DNA from: Linepithema humile
Lineage: Eukaryota > Arthropoda > Insecta > Hymenoptera > Formicidae
Assembly: GCF_040581485.1 (NCBI RefSeq)
Contig: NC_090128.1
Location: 3,596,001 to 3,660,000 of the forward strand
Direction: 5' to 3'
DNA length: 64,000 bases
Positions 25,770 through 39,437 of this stretch are shown piece after piece (position 1 is the first letter of the stretch; the number at the start of each line of letters is the position of its first letter). The position numbers and the translations under genes were made by a program. The notes under the pieces are model-generated. The model saw only the letters and a program-made list of their open reading frames with translations, did no database searches and was not told the origin of the DNA.

Positions 25770-28700
25770 ACTGCGCGAAATCGTAACTTCTTTGTGCTAC
25801 AATAAAAATTGCGGTTTCTAAATGCGCAATAGAAATACATCTATTTTATTTCACGCAAAATGATTAAACGCTAAATTGCTCGATAACGCAGAATTAATAT
25901 TGATATTGCGATTCTAATATAGGAAATTAATACATGCAAATTAATACTTTATTTTATTAAACGTTGTGTCGAGAGCGCATAATAAATGAACAAAATATAA
26001 GAAATGAATAAAAAAAAAACAGAAGCACAATCAATATAAAATTTATCTTGCTAATCAATGCGTGAATCTTTTAAATCTATACAAGTGGAATGTCAAATTG
26101 AGTTTGAATGCCTGTTCACGTTATATTAAATTCGTGACATAAATAGATTTTTTAAGTGGCTGCGACATTCCTTGAAACGTCTCGATTCGACTTTTGCGAC
26201 AGAAGTCTACAAATAAATATATTAAAACAGAAAATTCATTATGCATATATTTTATCAAATCTTATTGAATATTTTATGAATCGTGTTTCAAAATAATTTT
26301 ATGCAAAATCTGCCTGTTTTATGTTAAAATAAGCAGTATTTGGATTAATCGTGGATCGCCTCGATCAGCATCTAAATTTATGTTACGCAATACAATGGTG
26401 GTGTAAGAACAGGCGTACGCAATCGAACTCTATTTACTCATAATATTTAATTGACAAAATTTGTACGAATTGCATAAGGCTTTATCGTTTAGCCGTCGCT
26501 CGTGCCGTCGCAACGCAAGTTGACCGACATAAGCATTACGAAATCTAACGGGTGACAGAATTCGAGGTAAGTTTGGAAAGTCGCTATCGAGAAAAAAACA
26601 GTTAGTGTCCAAGGCGGAGAAAGGACAAAGCGTTACACGTGTTGTGCTCCGAGAAAAGGAAAATGGAACCGGATTACCTTGTGCCACTTTGTTTGCATGC
26701 GCGCGCAAAGCTTGCTAAGATTGTGGTTTCGATTATAGCTCGTTATAAAATCTCAACCACATTGTGTCACGTGACGAATAGAAGCACAAGAGCTGAATAA
26801 AGTGTCTAATGATATCAATAATTTATATACATCGCATACCGTGCTGCTTTAATAATTACTTAAATAATAAGAATTTTCAGTTTTAATTTGTTTACCGTGT
26901 TTGACGAGTTAAAAGAGAAATAATACAGCGCGTAGATTTCTTTCTGCCACGAGAAGACCGTAAGACATGCAATCATTTGCGGATGCTGAAACGCCATTTT
27001 CTTACGCGACGTCGCATTGCGACCATCTTTCATATAAGCGAAACATTTCCGTTTCCAATTCGAATCGCATACCGCATACTCGGATTCCATCCTCACTATC
27101 TAATTTTACCCGTTGGCCCCGATATCGCATCGTCTTGCTTCACCGCGTCGTACCTGATTTCAGGAAAATATTCTAGCTTCGCGGAAAATAAATTATCTTT
27201 TTATAGCTACATTTAAAAATCTGGAAATAGAAATTAAAATCAATACTTAAAGTTATATTTTATGAATTCCGCTGATGTATTTTTTGCAGTAGCATTACTG
27301 GTTTTTTTCCATTGCTTAATATTCTTAAATTTCATCTTTTTAAATTTAGTTGCGGCACTTTGTTTTGCTGTATAATTTTAGCATATTTGTATAATTTTAG
27401 CATATATAATGTTTTATATTTAACATCGCAATCGATCATTATTAATTATAATTTCGTCATTCGGAGTCTTGCGAATTCTGCCAGGTCGGCGCCAATGGTG
27501 CGGATGACATCATTGCGAAACGGTTGGCTCGTGGGGCAAAGAGGCAGCGGTAAAGACCGTGGATCATTGCAAGCAAGAGGGGGTGGGGCGAGGCATATGA
27601 TGTTAGAGAAGAGTAGAGACGACAGACGGAGAGGGAATAGATGAGGAGAAGCGGGATACATACAAAAGATGCAAGGAAACAACCAGAGAGAGTGAGAGAA
27701 CGATGGCGGCCATGATGAGACAAGACGAGCAGAATGGTACCATGATATAAGCATGCTGTAGTGAATCTGCCGAATGGAAGGGATGGAAGAAGGGGTCGGA
27801 AAGGGGGGCAGGTAGGCCTTGAAGAAGCAAAGACGAATAAAAGCACGCGGCGCTTATGAACGGAACTCTAACGCTGAAGTCAGCACGGTTATTTCTCAAG
27901 CTGAAATCAGCGTACCTTTCCCTGTGGCGTGGATAAAAATCGTATTCGCACTTTTCCTATTTAACACATATCTATTTTAATTAATTAAATAAAATTCCTT
28001 AATTACTACACGAGATGAGATTTTACATATCGAAATACTAACGATACATATTAATTATACACAGAAATTCATGCGATTTAATGATCAGGAAAGTGTAAGT
28101 TTATGAATAATGTAACAAATATACATAGTTTGTGTCGCGGTTAGAAAGAGAAAGAAAAAGACCGGACACGCTTATCGCCGGTATTCGCACATGTATGTGC
28201 TCTTATGCATATACTTGTATATCCACATGTATATGTGCATAGACCAGTAGGTTGCGTAATCGACGACGATATCAATTATTAGGCAGCACAGTCGGGGCAA
28301 GTCGTTGACAAATGTTCGTCAATGCCAACATCGCATCGACGGTCGTCGATTTATTTGCGGTGTTTCAAAAAAGAAGGCACATGAAACAGAATCATTTTTA
28401 CACTTCATTTCCTGTTTTACAAAGAACCATGCAAACGATAAATTTATCAAATCATTCAAAAATTTCGTTAAGTTTTTATGACGTCTTTCATTTAAAAAAA
28501 TAAACTTTCTTGATGTCTAAAATTCAAAATCATTAAATTATAAACCAATAAAAGAGCAAAGTGCAGTTGACGGTGCAAAATTAATTTTGCATTGCAGAAC
28601 TCCATTGTTGCAAAAGTGTTTATTGATGTAAAATTCAGAAATTTTAATCGTACAAAATTAATTTCTTATATTATCAATCATTCAAAGCGTTAACTTATAA

Positions 28701-30549
28701 TATAATTTTATAGTTCTTTATTTTATAACTTGAGTATCTTCTACGAAAAAAAGAGAAACAAGGCGGGTCTTGTGGGTCCGATATTTTCGGTGAAAACCTT
28801 CGAGACGCGCACGAGGGCGGAGGATGGTATTCTCTCTCTTTCCATCTGTTTCCATTCCACGGACTTCTATGGTATTCGCTCCCGCGTCTCTTCTTCGCCG
28901 AAAAGCCCACCCCAACTTTCACCCTCGCCCACCATTCCCAAACGATTTCTCGACCGAAGATGGCTGCCGTGAGGTCATCGCTAGACCACGCCCTGCGAAA
29001 CGGAGCTCTTTCCGCTATGAGATGTTGAGAGGAGAATCAAGAACACCTCAAGGACAACGAGCTCCTGCGGGAACCACATGCCGGCTGGCCCGCTCCGCGT
29101 TCCTCTCTTCCCGGAAATCGCGAGCGCGCGCGAGTGGGCCGATTCACGCGCGTCATGGCACATGATGTAGGAAAATTACCGGTCATCATACGTAGAAACG
29201 ATTAAGTGTTTCCTCATTCTGATTCTCCGTACGATATCACTGAAGGTGCGAAGATACAGCTTCGATAGAACACATAGGTGTATAAAAACTTCCCATTTTA
29301 GCTCATTATCAAAATGGTGAAAAAAAAAACTATAGTTAATACAATTATAAAATTTTATCGCTTTGAACGATCTATAATTCGCGAGCGGAATTTGAGATAG
29401 AATTCTAATATTATTTATAACATTACGTACCGTGTAATACAAGGAACATTTATAAGAAAACAGAATACACATTTTTTGTAAAATATATACCACTGCATAC
29501 GTATTTCACACGTGTGTGCAGATATATCGATTCTTCAATCCTGATTCTAAAATTATAAATAAAAAACCCGATTTATTAATTATAAGCGGAATTCTCCGCG
29601 GACAGTTTCCAACCCGCGGTGGATTGTAAATGTCTTTCAGGTGAATTAATAATATTCTTTTCAGCGTTTCGCAGAAAAATATTCCTCGGAATTATTTTTA
29701 GTTAGCGATGCACAGAATACGGTGTGATTATCGCGAAGATCATCAGCGACACATTTCATTCTCTTCCGCCATGTCTTCCTACTCGTTGCCCCTCTCTCCC
29801 GCCGCGCCGTCTTCTTTCGTTCTTGCTGACCCGGCGTATATAGCGCGGGCGAATAAGCTTACGTAAGAGATACGTACCTACTTACTTACCAACCTACCTA
29901 CTGACTATTCAAGGGATCAAGGCAAACCGGTAGACAGGCAGGCTTAGTAGGCAGGTAGATGAGAGTGGGTAGGTGGGCACACGTTGCACGCATGCTCCCG
30001 ACTCGAAACCTGCCAAATGAACAAGCGATACAACGGAAATACCATTCCGCGTGCTCCTCCTTCACCTCTCGAGCGTTGCCGCGATCACCCCCGCTCCGCC
30101 TAAGATCCCATCTCCGGGGCCCTCTCTCGCCATGTGGATTAACGAAGAGGAGAATATATATTCAAGGTCCTGAAAGGATCGCCGACGATTCTCACGCTCG
30201 GTGACGTAACCGATGCTTGATGGCGGTCGGATCCGATCGGTTCGACTGTGCGCGAAAGCAAGAGTTCCCGATGTCAAGGATGCGAGCTAGTTGGGTTTTG
30301 TTAAAACACGGGCCTTGAAGTGTGCAGAATCATTAGTTAAAGATCAGAGATCTGTAGAGATACCGTGTTAAATCTTTCTCGCCGGTCGGGACTCGGTCAC
30401 TTCTCGGTCGAGAATATTTCTCGCGAGATATTACAAGACGGGAACAAAAATAATTTGAAAATTCACGAATAATTGGGAAGCTTGCAAGCACGTAAATTTA
30501 TGCGGTCATTTCATAGACGCAACTGGCCCAGTTTGCAAAGAGGTTGACA

Positions 30550-30580
30550 AAGAGAGGGAGGAGGAGGAGGAGGAGGAGGA
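30550..30580. repeat. (GAG)n microsatellite
   Basis: A run of about eight GAG/GGA trinucleotides lies in intergenic DNA. It is not in a supported reading frame. Confidence 0.9.
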
Positions 30581-31123
30581 GGTTGGAGGCACATGAATCT
30601 GTGTCACTGCACACGCGCGCTCGCTGTACCACTTCGCGCACTCTTTACTGTTGTTCTTGGCCCCCTTGCTAAACGCGGAATCGCGGAATGCTCGCAACTT
30701 TCCTACTTATACATGGTGGCAGTGAATTGTATCGATAAACTTCCAAAAAAGATCATTATGACCTCAATTTGCAGCTTTAATCTCCTTTATTTTGCAGTTT
30801 TACGATGAATGACAGTAACGTTGCTGTTGAAGTTCTCTTGCTTATTTCTTTAATATATTTTTCAACTCTAAACTCCTAATTTAACGAATAAAATAAAGGC
30901 ATTTTTGATATTTAAATACACGTTATAAGCTAATAAGAGCCACAAATGTAGTTAAAAAATTAATTTTAGTATAAAAGTCTTAATCTTTATTCATTTAAAT
31001 TAAACAGAAGTCTAATGAAATTTCTAAAATTAAGTTTAATTTCATTAATAATTAGCTAACGCAAATTCCGATAAAAATATTCTTTATATCATAATTGCAT
31101 ATAATGTACATCCGCGATATCAA

Positions 31124-31306
31124 CACGGAGAAAATTTTAAATAAAAAATTACTGTGACACGGCAGTAGCCGCGGGCCATAAGAAGAATAATAAATTTAAA
31201 TACTATGGTCATTATGTAAAAACATAGTAAAAATTTTTATAATTCCTTCACGATTCGCGGCTAATGTCGTACATAGTAATTTTTTAGATATAAAATTTTC
31301 TCCGTG
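31124..31306. mobile_element. 183-bp MITE with CACGGAGAAAATTTT terminal inverted repeats
   Basis: The left end reads CACGGAGAAAATTTTAAAT (from 31124). The reverse complement of the right end (31306 back) reads CACGGAGAAAATTTTATAT. Both arms continue to an AAAAAATTACT block, so the inverted repeats are about 30 bp with few differences. The interior has a further nested inverted repeat (TAGCCGCG / CGCGGCTA) and TACTATG / CATAGTA, and no coding frame. This is a foldback-like non-autonomous DNA transposon. The superfamily is not assigned because the target duplication is unclear: ATCAA occurs on both flanks but is not cleanly abutting. Confidence 0.85.
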
Positions 31307-31307
31307 T

Positions 31308-34300
31308 AATCAACAATTCGAGCTAAATCATTCAGCGCTTTGTCTTCGTTATTGCAAAAACTCAGAGGCACCGAAAATATTACAGCTGTATTATTTATTA
31401 TACGTAATCTCTCGTGGTTTTTATTAATTTATTTAAATATTTATTTATAGTAAAATAAATATGTTTCCGGCTTTCTTCTTTCATTGACCCAGTTTGTTCA
31501 TTTGTAAAGTTTCACATTACTGATCGTAGTACAATGTATGATAGTTAAGAAATGTAGGGCACCCGGTATGCGTACGCAGGAAGCATCACGCAAGCATGCT
31601 TTTCTAGTGTCTGTGTCGTAACTATATTATAAGTGTAATGTTGCGTGCTGTATGTTGCGTGCTCAATCATAATATCGTTATGATAAAATGTTCCATTGCA
31701 AAGTACAGTGGTCTCCATTGCGAAATAATGTGTCTTAAATACGCTTCTTTATCTCTTTTGGAAATGCAAATTCTATTTCTTTATTATTTAATTTTTTACT
31801 CTCGACAAATTTTATTGCTATAAATATTTGAATTTAAATCGTAGTTTTTAATTATGACAAAAACATTTAACACACCTAGCCATATAATTAGTGGTTTTCC
31901 TTATGTATAACTCTTGTCTGTGTGTATATGACGTCAGTCGCAATTACCTTTTTTTTTACGTGAAACAAAAAAAGAAATCGGCCTCAATTTATCGCTGTGA
32001 TCGGTTACGAGTTGTACAACTGGTGTTATTCGTTCAAACGTTATGCAAGTGCGGACATAATTTTCTAGTCAACACTTCTCTCATGCTCTTGTCCGCCATA
32101 TTCTCAATCGTGTGATTAGAAACATGTATCTAACAGCGATTACTTTTTTGCACATCCTCTCAACACATTTACAATGTTCTGAATATTTTACACTTCGCAT
32201 TTCGAATCAAATGCTTAATATCTAGATATTTGCACACCCATCATGATTTTTAGTTAAAAACATCAGAATTGTTCAAAATAGCTTAGAAAATTAATTAAAA
32301 AATCCAAAGCTAAATCTGAAGCAAAAGTCTTAAAACCGGAAGTGTGAAGTATTCACGACGCCGTGTATATATATATATATATATACATAAAACTTCTGTC
32401 GCAACTTTTTATCCAGGCAAGTCTCCTACTTGTTTTTTTCCATAGCACGGCAAACAAGCTGGACGTGTGAAGCCGCGCATCGGAAAAGACAAGACCTCTA
32501 TAATGAGCGGCGGCTGCAAAAAGACGCGAGCGTAATTAATCGACCTTGCGAGCGCTGAAGAAAAAGCCGCGAGCTAGATTTAGCCGATGCAGGGGAGGGA
32601 CTCCCTGCCTCGATTACATGAACGAGCTCTCGCCATTTTGCCTCGTTGCTACTCCTGTCCGACACCGGCTCGTTTCGCGTTTCGACCTTCGAACGTCGTC
32701 GGGGGAAAAGAGCCATTGTCAGAGCAGCTCTTCGGGGAAAGGTGGAGAGCAGCGGGAGAATGAACAGGGGAAGTGATGCCGAAAGAACGCGGGAGAGGTG
32801 TGCGAAAGAGCAGCTAAGCTCGCCGTCTTCCTGTCTCTCTCTCCTTTTATACCTTTTTTTTTTTTTACTGGTCTCTCTTGTAAGTATATCCCTTCGCCCG
32901 CTCGTCCCTCTCCGAACGCAAATTCCGAAGATCCATCGTTGAAAAGTAAAAGTCGTCGCATATACTTACATATCTGCGCGCTGCGGCTGGCGATAAAGCC
33001 GAGATCTCTGCCGTCGACGTATTTATTTTTATACATCTTTCTTCTATTTCCTCTTCTTTACGTAACTTCTTCTGGTGACGTAACGTCGATGACTGTACAA
33101 TGACTTTGTACATTTATGTGTATGTATCCTCATATATCTTTTTTTATTCTTCTTTCTCGGTGTGTCTGTTGTAAATATTTTTCTCTCTCTTCGAGTGCAA
33201 ATTCCACGGATTTATCTGCGAAGAGTAAAACTTACATTACACGTGGTAATAAAATCGAGATCACCGATATATTTGTTTTTATGTGTATTCTTCTAGTTTC
33301 TCTTCTTTATGTAACTTCTTCGCGATGTAGCTTCGTAAAAAATAATAATTTCGCATAATCAATACATCCTGCTATGTTATCGTCTATCCGGAAGAATAAA
33401 TTAGTCTTTATTGCGTTCTGAATGAACGGTGACACGCGAGGATTGCATGTACTTCCGCGATCGCAGGTGCACGTGTATTCACGGCGTCTCCCCGGACTGT
33501 CCGGCGCTACGCGGAAACACACTGAAAGTGCAACGAAGGCGTTAACTATACGTGTGCAAAATCTTTCGATGGAAGCGAAATAAACTCTGTTATGACTCAG
33601 CCTCGAATTATCTATTTATTTATCGTTAAAAAACTTGTTAAGGCATCCGTCGTGGCGATATTCCCGCTGTATCATTCACGCCGCATTTATCGCCGCAATA
33701 TAATTACTCCATTGCCTATAATAATTATGCTGCGTCTATTGGAAATATTGCGTTGTGGATTCCGATCCGGGTCGTCCGAGCCTTTACCTAGATTCAGCCA
33801 GACCGCCGCGACCTCCGCCGTAAACCGAGCCCTACATCAAGCGAGCATACATGCGTTCACAACGGTCCGCAGCTATGTACACGCGCGCGCATACCTTGTA
33901 CAACCGGATGCGTTAATGGTATCCGCCGCGTTTGTGTTCGTAATGGTATTTCACGATGCTCGACTCACCGATTCCTATCTCAGATTTTGCATTATCAGTT
34001 TCCGCAAAAAACAAAATAAAATTCGACGCAAAACTTCGTTATTCCTCGCGAATATGGAGCAATTAAGCCGCGCGATTAATTAAAATTGGCGTAATCGAAA
34101 AGTTTCCGGGATATCGTGAAGAAATTGAATGATTTTTGAACGCAAATATATTTACATTTATATAATCGATACGTATACAATTAATACGCTCAATTGTAAA
34201 TGCGCTACAGCTCTTCGGCTGCTCGTTCGATCGCGCTCGGCAACGCCGCGTTCACGCTCGCGCTCCGGGTGTGCGCGCGCGCTGGTTGTTGCGTAACGCT

Positions 34301-35048
34301 GCGGAGTCATGCGATAGGGATAGATCCGTCGTTGCGCGACGCGATGGTGGTATATACAGCAGATAGACAAGGACGAAGCCGACGATGGATGTGCCAGACG
34401 AGGGTGCGGATGAGAGGGGCGACGGTTCAGCCTTGAAACGCTTCGTCACGAGCGCCACGCACGAACGTTGGACTTGCCGCAGATTGCACGGATTCTCGTG
34501 GTTTCTTTCCGAGCTTTTCCTACATTTAGCAAAGTTGCGAAAAAGAATTTTTCCTGAACTTATTTCAAAATCTTCAAGAAACAACAGATTTCTTTGTGGG
34601 TGAAAAATTCGTTCCACTTTTAATAAGAAAATTTATAGGAAATTAAATATACTTTAATTGACACAACTTTCAATCAGAGAGTGATTTTCTTTTCAGCAAG
34701 TAACTGATTTAAAAAAAGAATATTTTACTTTATCATTTCTTTAGAATTCTTTTTTTGAAACTTTAGGAAAATTTAATGAAAGTTACATTTTACATGCTTT
34801 AAAAATATAAAAGTTCTCAAACGAACACGATTCTAGCAAAATGGGACATCGATCCAACATACTCGAAAATATAGTAAAGTGGGTTACTAGGCAAAGACCC
34901 AGTTTTCATTCTCAAGTGTTCTCAGTTATATTTTATCCCGAAGAAACTTTCCAGTTGAAATATTCGTTAATCCTTCGCAGCGCGGCCTTTTTCGACACTC
35001 AATTCGGTCCCTATTCATTTTACTTCACGTTATATATATATATATATA
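31308..35048. other. Gene desert between the MITE and the second short element
   Basis: No convincing gene. An ATG-started frame of 163 codons at 33592-34083 has no family features and is of a length expected by chance in this window. A (TA)n run lies at about 32366-32385, GC-rich patches at about 32480-32760 and 34200-34480, and a (TA)n run directly before the element at 35049. Confidence 0.5.
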
Positions 35049-35285
35049 TATATAGGGTGTCTCTATAAAACATTCGTAGCCGGCAATAATGCTGGCACAA
35101 TAGTCTGTCTACAGAGTTTAATCTAACGAATTAGCTATTCAATTGTGAATTGTGCTGTATTTCAGATCTGAAATTATTACTTTCTTTCATCGGGATCATT
35201 TATAAATAATTCCAAAAGATTTTAAAATCGAAAAAAATGCTATTCTTCGATTTTCCGCACGCGTTTCCGAGGCACCCCGTATATA
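35049..35285. mobile_element. Short element with inverted termini TATATAGGGTGTCTC / TATATACGGGGTGCCTC
   Basis: The left end reads TATATAGGGTGTCTC (from 35049). The reverse complement of the right end (from 35285) reads TATATACGGGGTGCCTC. The length is about 237 bp. The interior is AT-rich and non-coding. The left end merges into a (TA)n run, which blurs the border and any TA target duplication. The GGGTGT core matches the element at 7086-7393. Confidence 0.5.
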
Positions 35286-36520
35286 ATCGATACGCAGCGC
35301 GATGCTCGACCGCGAGTGAAATTCCTGTAACGCCGCGTAAGACAGCGGATAGCCCCGTAGCCACGGGAATCCACGTGCTGCTCCTGTCGGGGTCACCCCC
35401 GGAGCGGCCAGACGACCAGGAAGCGGAAGCGGTCGAGCGAATCGTTAAGAAAGCGGAGCGGAAGAACCGACCCTATCGCCGGCCGAATCGGTGAATCGAG
35501 GGAGAAGGGGTCGAACTAAGGAAGCGAGGGACGAAAGAAAAAAAAAAAGCGGGTTTACCAGGAGGGTAGAACTCGCTTCGACCTCTTGGTAGGCCTCGAT
35601 CGATGCCGTCGCCATGGCGACCTGGCTGGCACCGCGGTGCTCCACTACTGATTATTTATGTCAAAGATTCTCCCCCCTCCCTCCTGCCCGCTCTTCGCAA
35701 CCCCCCTCCGAGGCACGAAACGCAAACGCCGAGCGAACTACCCCGGGCAGAGGGGCGAACGCTCGATCTGGCAGCCTACTAGCCTACCCACGTGACACTG
35801 AAGACCAAGGGGTTCAGGGGGACGGATGAACTGCGGGTTAGGGTGGTGGAATATGTGGACGGGAGCGAAGGGGTACGTAGCGAACAGTGGCGTAAGTTGC
35901 GGCAAAGAATCGAAGGGTTTCAATTTCGCGTATCAATTTTATCGATTTTCCGAGAGGATAATTTCGTGTGACATTTTACCGTGAATTTTAATATTATTTA
36001 AATCACACGTAATTTAATGAAAAACAGCACGTGACAATTTCGCTCTCGTTATAGTCAATGACGTCGCGACGTAGTGTCGGTTTCTGAAAATTGACGTTTC
36101 CGCCACTGCGAGCGGGAAGAAAGGAAGAGGAAGATAGAAGAAAACAGCGGAGGGGAGCCAATGAAATGCGCGGGTCAGAGGGAGAAGAGGGTAAATGGGC
36201 CGCGCGAGTATATAGATAGATGCGTTAAAGTCTATTCAGGATCTGGGACGAGTCCCTGACATTCATAAACAATCACTTACGGTTTCTCAACAATATCGAA
36301 TAAAAAAGAGAAGGGAAAAAATGCCCTGCCAAAGAATGAAAATATAACATTAAATGCGTGTATCGTGAATACGTCGCGAACAGAACGATTTAATTAGGGA
36401 CGTATTCTGCTCCAATTATTGACCATATTAATGAACGCAACAGTACAACGGCACAAATAATTAACAATGAGTCGGCGAGAGTGAGAGGAGAGAATATAAA
36501 ATGGCGCGCGTGAAAGGAGG

Positions 36521-36551
<31 letters not shown>

Positions 36552-39437
36552 GGAACGACTGCTCCCTGTGGGAAGGGTGCTTTCGACCCAGTTTCACCCT
36601 CGCAAGGTGGTGGCAATCGATACTGCGCCTAAGGGCTGCATGAAACGCGATCGCAGTGCTGCTGCCGTGCCAAAAGCGAAAATTGGGACTCGCGCGTGTT
36701 ACATGGCGTGACCTGGAAATACACAATTCATTCTGATATTTCGATATTCATTATTGGCGCATTATTGACGATTATACATTAAGTCATTGAAATTTGTCAT
36801 TCGGCACGTCAACAATTAAATTTTTCGCTATATAAAATAAATACGGTAGCTGTGTTGTGTCTCTAGTAACTGTCGCTTTTAGAGCATCGCAAAATGTGCT
36901 CGCGGCGATGCGCAAAACAATTTCGTCGGGCTTCATGCGAGCATGTGATAAGCGAGCGTCGTGAAATCTAACCGCCCGCATTTACAACGCTTTTATCTGC
37001 CACGTAACCGACGTGTAACAAATAACGGCTATCGAGACCTCGGTGGCTGATAGCGCTGCCGGTGGGCGGATATGCTGATCGGCCGCAATGAAGGAATGTT
37101 ATGCGACCAAATTATTCAATATACGCGGTGCCTAGTTATTCACGCATTACAACTGTTGACAAAAAGTCTAAAATTAGATCTAAAAATTTAGATTACTTCC
37201 AAGAAGCTTTGTTGCCTTTGGCTACAGACAAAAAACGGACATATCCAAAAAATGTTCATCCACAGCTACGAATGACGTGTTGCAATATCGCCATCTAGTA
37301 TTTTTTGTGAGCTAAAAGATAATTAAAGAGTACTGAATTACCAACTTGATAATAAATCTTTTTATCAGCTAATGGTTATTCATGTGTCTCTTTTATCATC
37401 AATCAACGAATGTATTTATTAGCCACAGCAAATGGACTCCCTATCGCGTCGAGAAAAATTTATAGCAATACCGTAGAAAATCCTGAATAAAATAAAATTT
37501 TATGTCCTAAATAAAATCTTGAATGCGACAAGGCATCCGTAGCCGTAAAATAAACATGAGAAAGTATGAATTTTACGGCAACAAACTTGATGGGTGTAAT
37601 TTGTAACCCATATTTATTTAATTATATTAAATACATCGATGATTATATCTAAATCTGGAGCATATTGAAAATATAATACAGTTACTTGAGCGATTATTAT
37701 ACTAAGCACGCATGCAATTGTCCTCTAGTACTCGCTGCTTTTTGAGGTGCGACCCTGTCGACTACCAGTCTCATCACGCTATACGATGTAAATCGACCTA
37801 AATGTTTCAAATCACAGGATGCCGATAACACATCATGAGAGATCATTTCGTTCATTGTCTTTATTCTCTAGACATACAATCAGTTCGCTACAATCCAATA
37901 TCTTCCGCTACCTCACACACTTTTTGTTGGTACCACAAATCGCGCAAATCTGCTATCGGACTAACGTCAATAATTAACAATTATTATTAATATTTACACA
38001 TATATTATCATTAGTCGCTCGATATAATACAACCGCTTATACGTTGTCCGTGGCCGCTTATAAGTAACACTTCGCTCTTCGGATGCTCGTAGAATCTCGA
38101 TGCTAAAATTGGAACACTTGATTTCTTAGATTCTTGATTTCTTAGGTCCATTTTTTTTGGTATTCTCTCGAAGCTCTTGAGTTTTAAGCTCGAAGATTTT
38201 TATGATTCTCGGATCTTTAGCATCTTATAATTACTACAATAGGTAGATTTTTTGTATCTTCTTGAATTCATTGAAGATATTTAAACTCAGATTTTTGAAA
38301 TTTTATACGATAAAATTAGTGGATCTCTAGCACCTGAACTTTCAAGTTCTGAATTTATTGGAATTCTACTGACGAGGTTTTACAGATCCTTTGTACATTC
38401 CGCACAATCTCCCTATTTTAAAATATTCAAGATTTTTGTTCAGTAGATCTCTGAACTTTCGAATGTTGGGATCGTCAATTTCAAAGATCGAAGACTGCGG
38501 CCTTTTATTCGTATCGCACAATGATGAAAAATAAACAATAAAACATAAGGAACTTGATTAGTTCTAATCTGTGTTAAGTGTCTTGCACTTTTCAACAAAT
38601 CACGTGCGCAAAATATCTGTATTAAGAGTCGCCTATAAAAAGCGAGGATTAATATCTCGATGTCTTTGCACTCGTCAAATCGATGTGAGGAGCGCAAATA
38701 AAATGTACAGTGGATTCTCGATTGCACGATTTACAAGACTGAAATTCTTAATAAAATTATAATTTTTTTCAAAAAAAATTCTTAAATATATTTTACAATT
38801 TTACAATTTTTTCGTGTAATCTTCAATTACATAATTTTTTATCATTTTTAGAGCTTAAGAGAGATCGTCAGAACTTCAAATTCTTTTTCCATCTGTCGTG
38901 CATTCGATAAATCCACTGTCAACATTTCATTTCGATATCGATATTATATTTTGCAGAAAAGCAAATCATTTGTAAAAGATAAATTAAAAGTATTATTTTT
39001 CTCCACAGATAATCAATATTATCCCTCTATTACTAAGTGTTTTTATCGTTTCTCTAAATTTTGTACATTTGCGAAGAAACTCGTTTCTCCGTGCTTTTGT
39101 CAGCTTTCCACAAAATGAGATCCAATTGCTCTTCGATCAAACACGTAAATATCACATTGAAAAAAAATCATAAATAGAGGCAACAGATGAGAACAGAGCG
39201 CGAGTATCATGCGGAATCTTGTATATGTATATATTAATGTCTACTGTCTATTCTAAGCTTTCGTGAATTTATCGTAGAAAAACAATAGCCAGCAGGGAGA
39301 CGAAATTTACGCGAGACCTCATTAGGGTGTAGATATATTAACCATGGTTGTAAATGCTAAAATTTCTGAGAAAGAGAAATGGTTAAATCGCGGAGTCAAA
39401 GCTGAGTAAATGACGGTGAAACGTGTCATGAAATATT
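35286..39437. other. Gene desert, distal part, to the OGT stop codon
   Basis: No convincing gene. A CpG-rich patch at about 35290-35880 has open frames on both strands. A (GA)n run lies at about 36515-36545. The last 1-2 kb are AT-rich and must include the OGT 3' UTR; I could not single out its poly(A) signal. Confidence 0.5.
38085..38480. repeat. Degenerate GATTCTCGGATC tract downstream of OGT
   Basis: About 400 bp in which GTAGAATCTCGATG, ATGATTCTCGGATC, TGGATCTCTAGC, TTACAGATCC and AGTAGATCTCTG recur irregularly. It is AT-richer than the copies in U1-70K and OGT introns but uses the same words. Confidence 0.45.

Larger units (their letters stand above)
23321..31122. other. Gene desert, middle part
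   Basis: There is no convincing coding exon. It contains a degenerate GAATC tract (23640-23760), an (ATG)n run (about 23849-23866), a T20 run (24862-24881), an 81-bp tandem duplication (24920-25081), a 20-bp minisatellite (25690-25769), CpG-rich patches near 28800-29160 and 30000-30300, a (GAG)n run (30550-30580), and a left-end-like GCGGTGTTTCAAAA word at about 28354. The mir-14 primary transcript may extend into the first part. Confidence 0.55.

Noticed and set aside
33592..34083. ATG-started open frame of 163 codons, plus strand
   Set aside because: It has no family features, no signal peptide and no splice context. An open frame this long is expected about once by chance in 64 kb at this base composition.
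35237..35494. 85-codon frame crossing the right end of the element at 35049-35285
   Set aside because: It begins inside the repeat and crosses its border, so it is unlikely to be a native gene.
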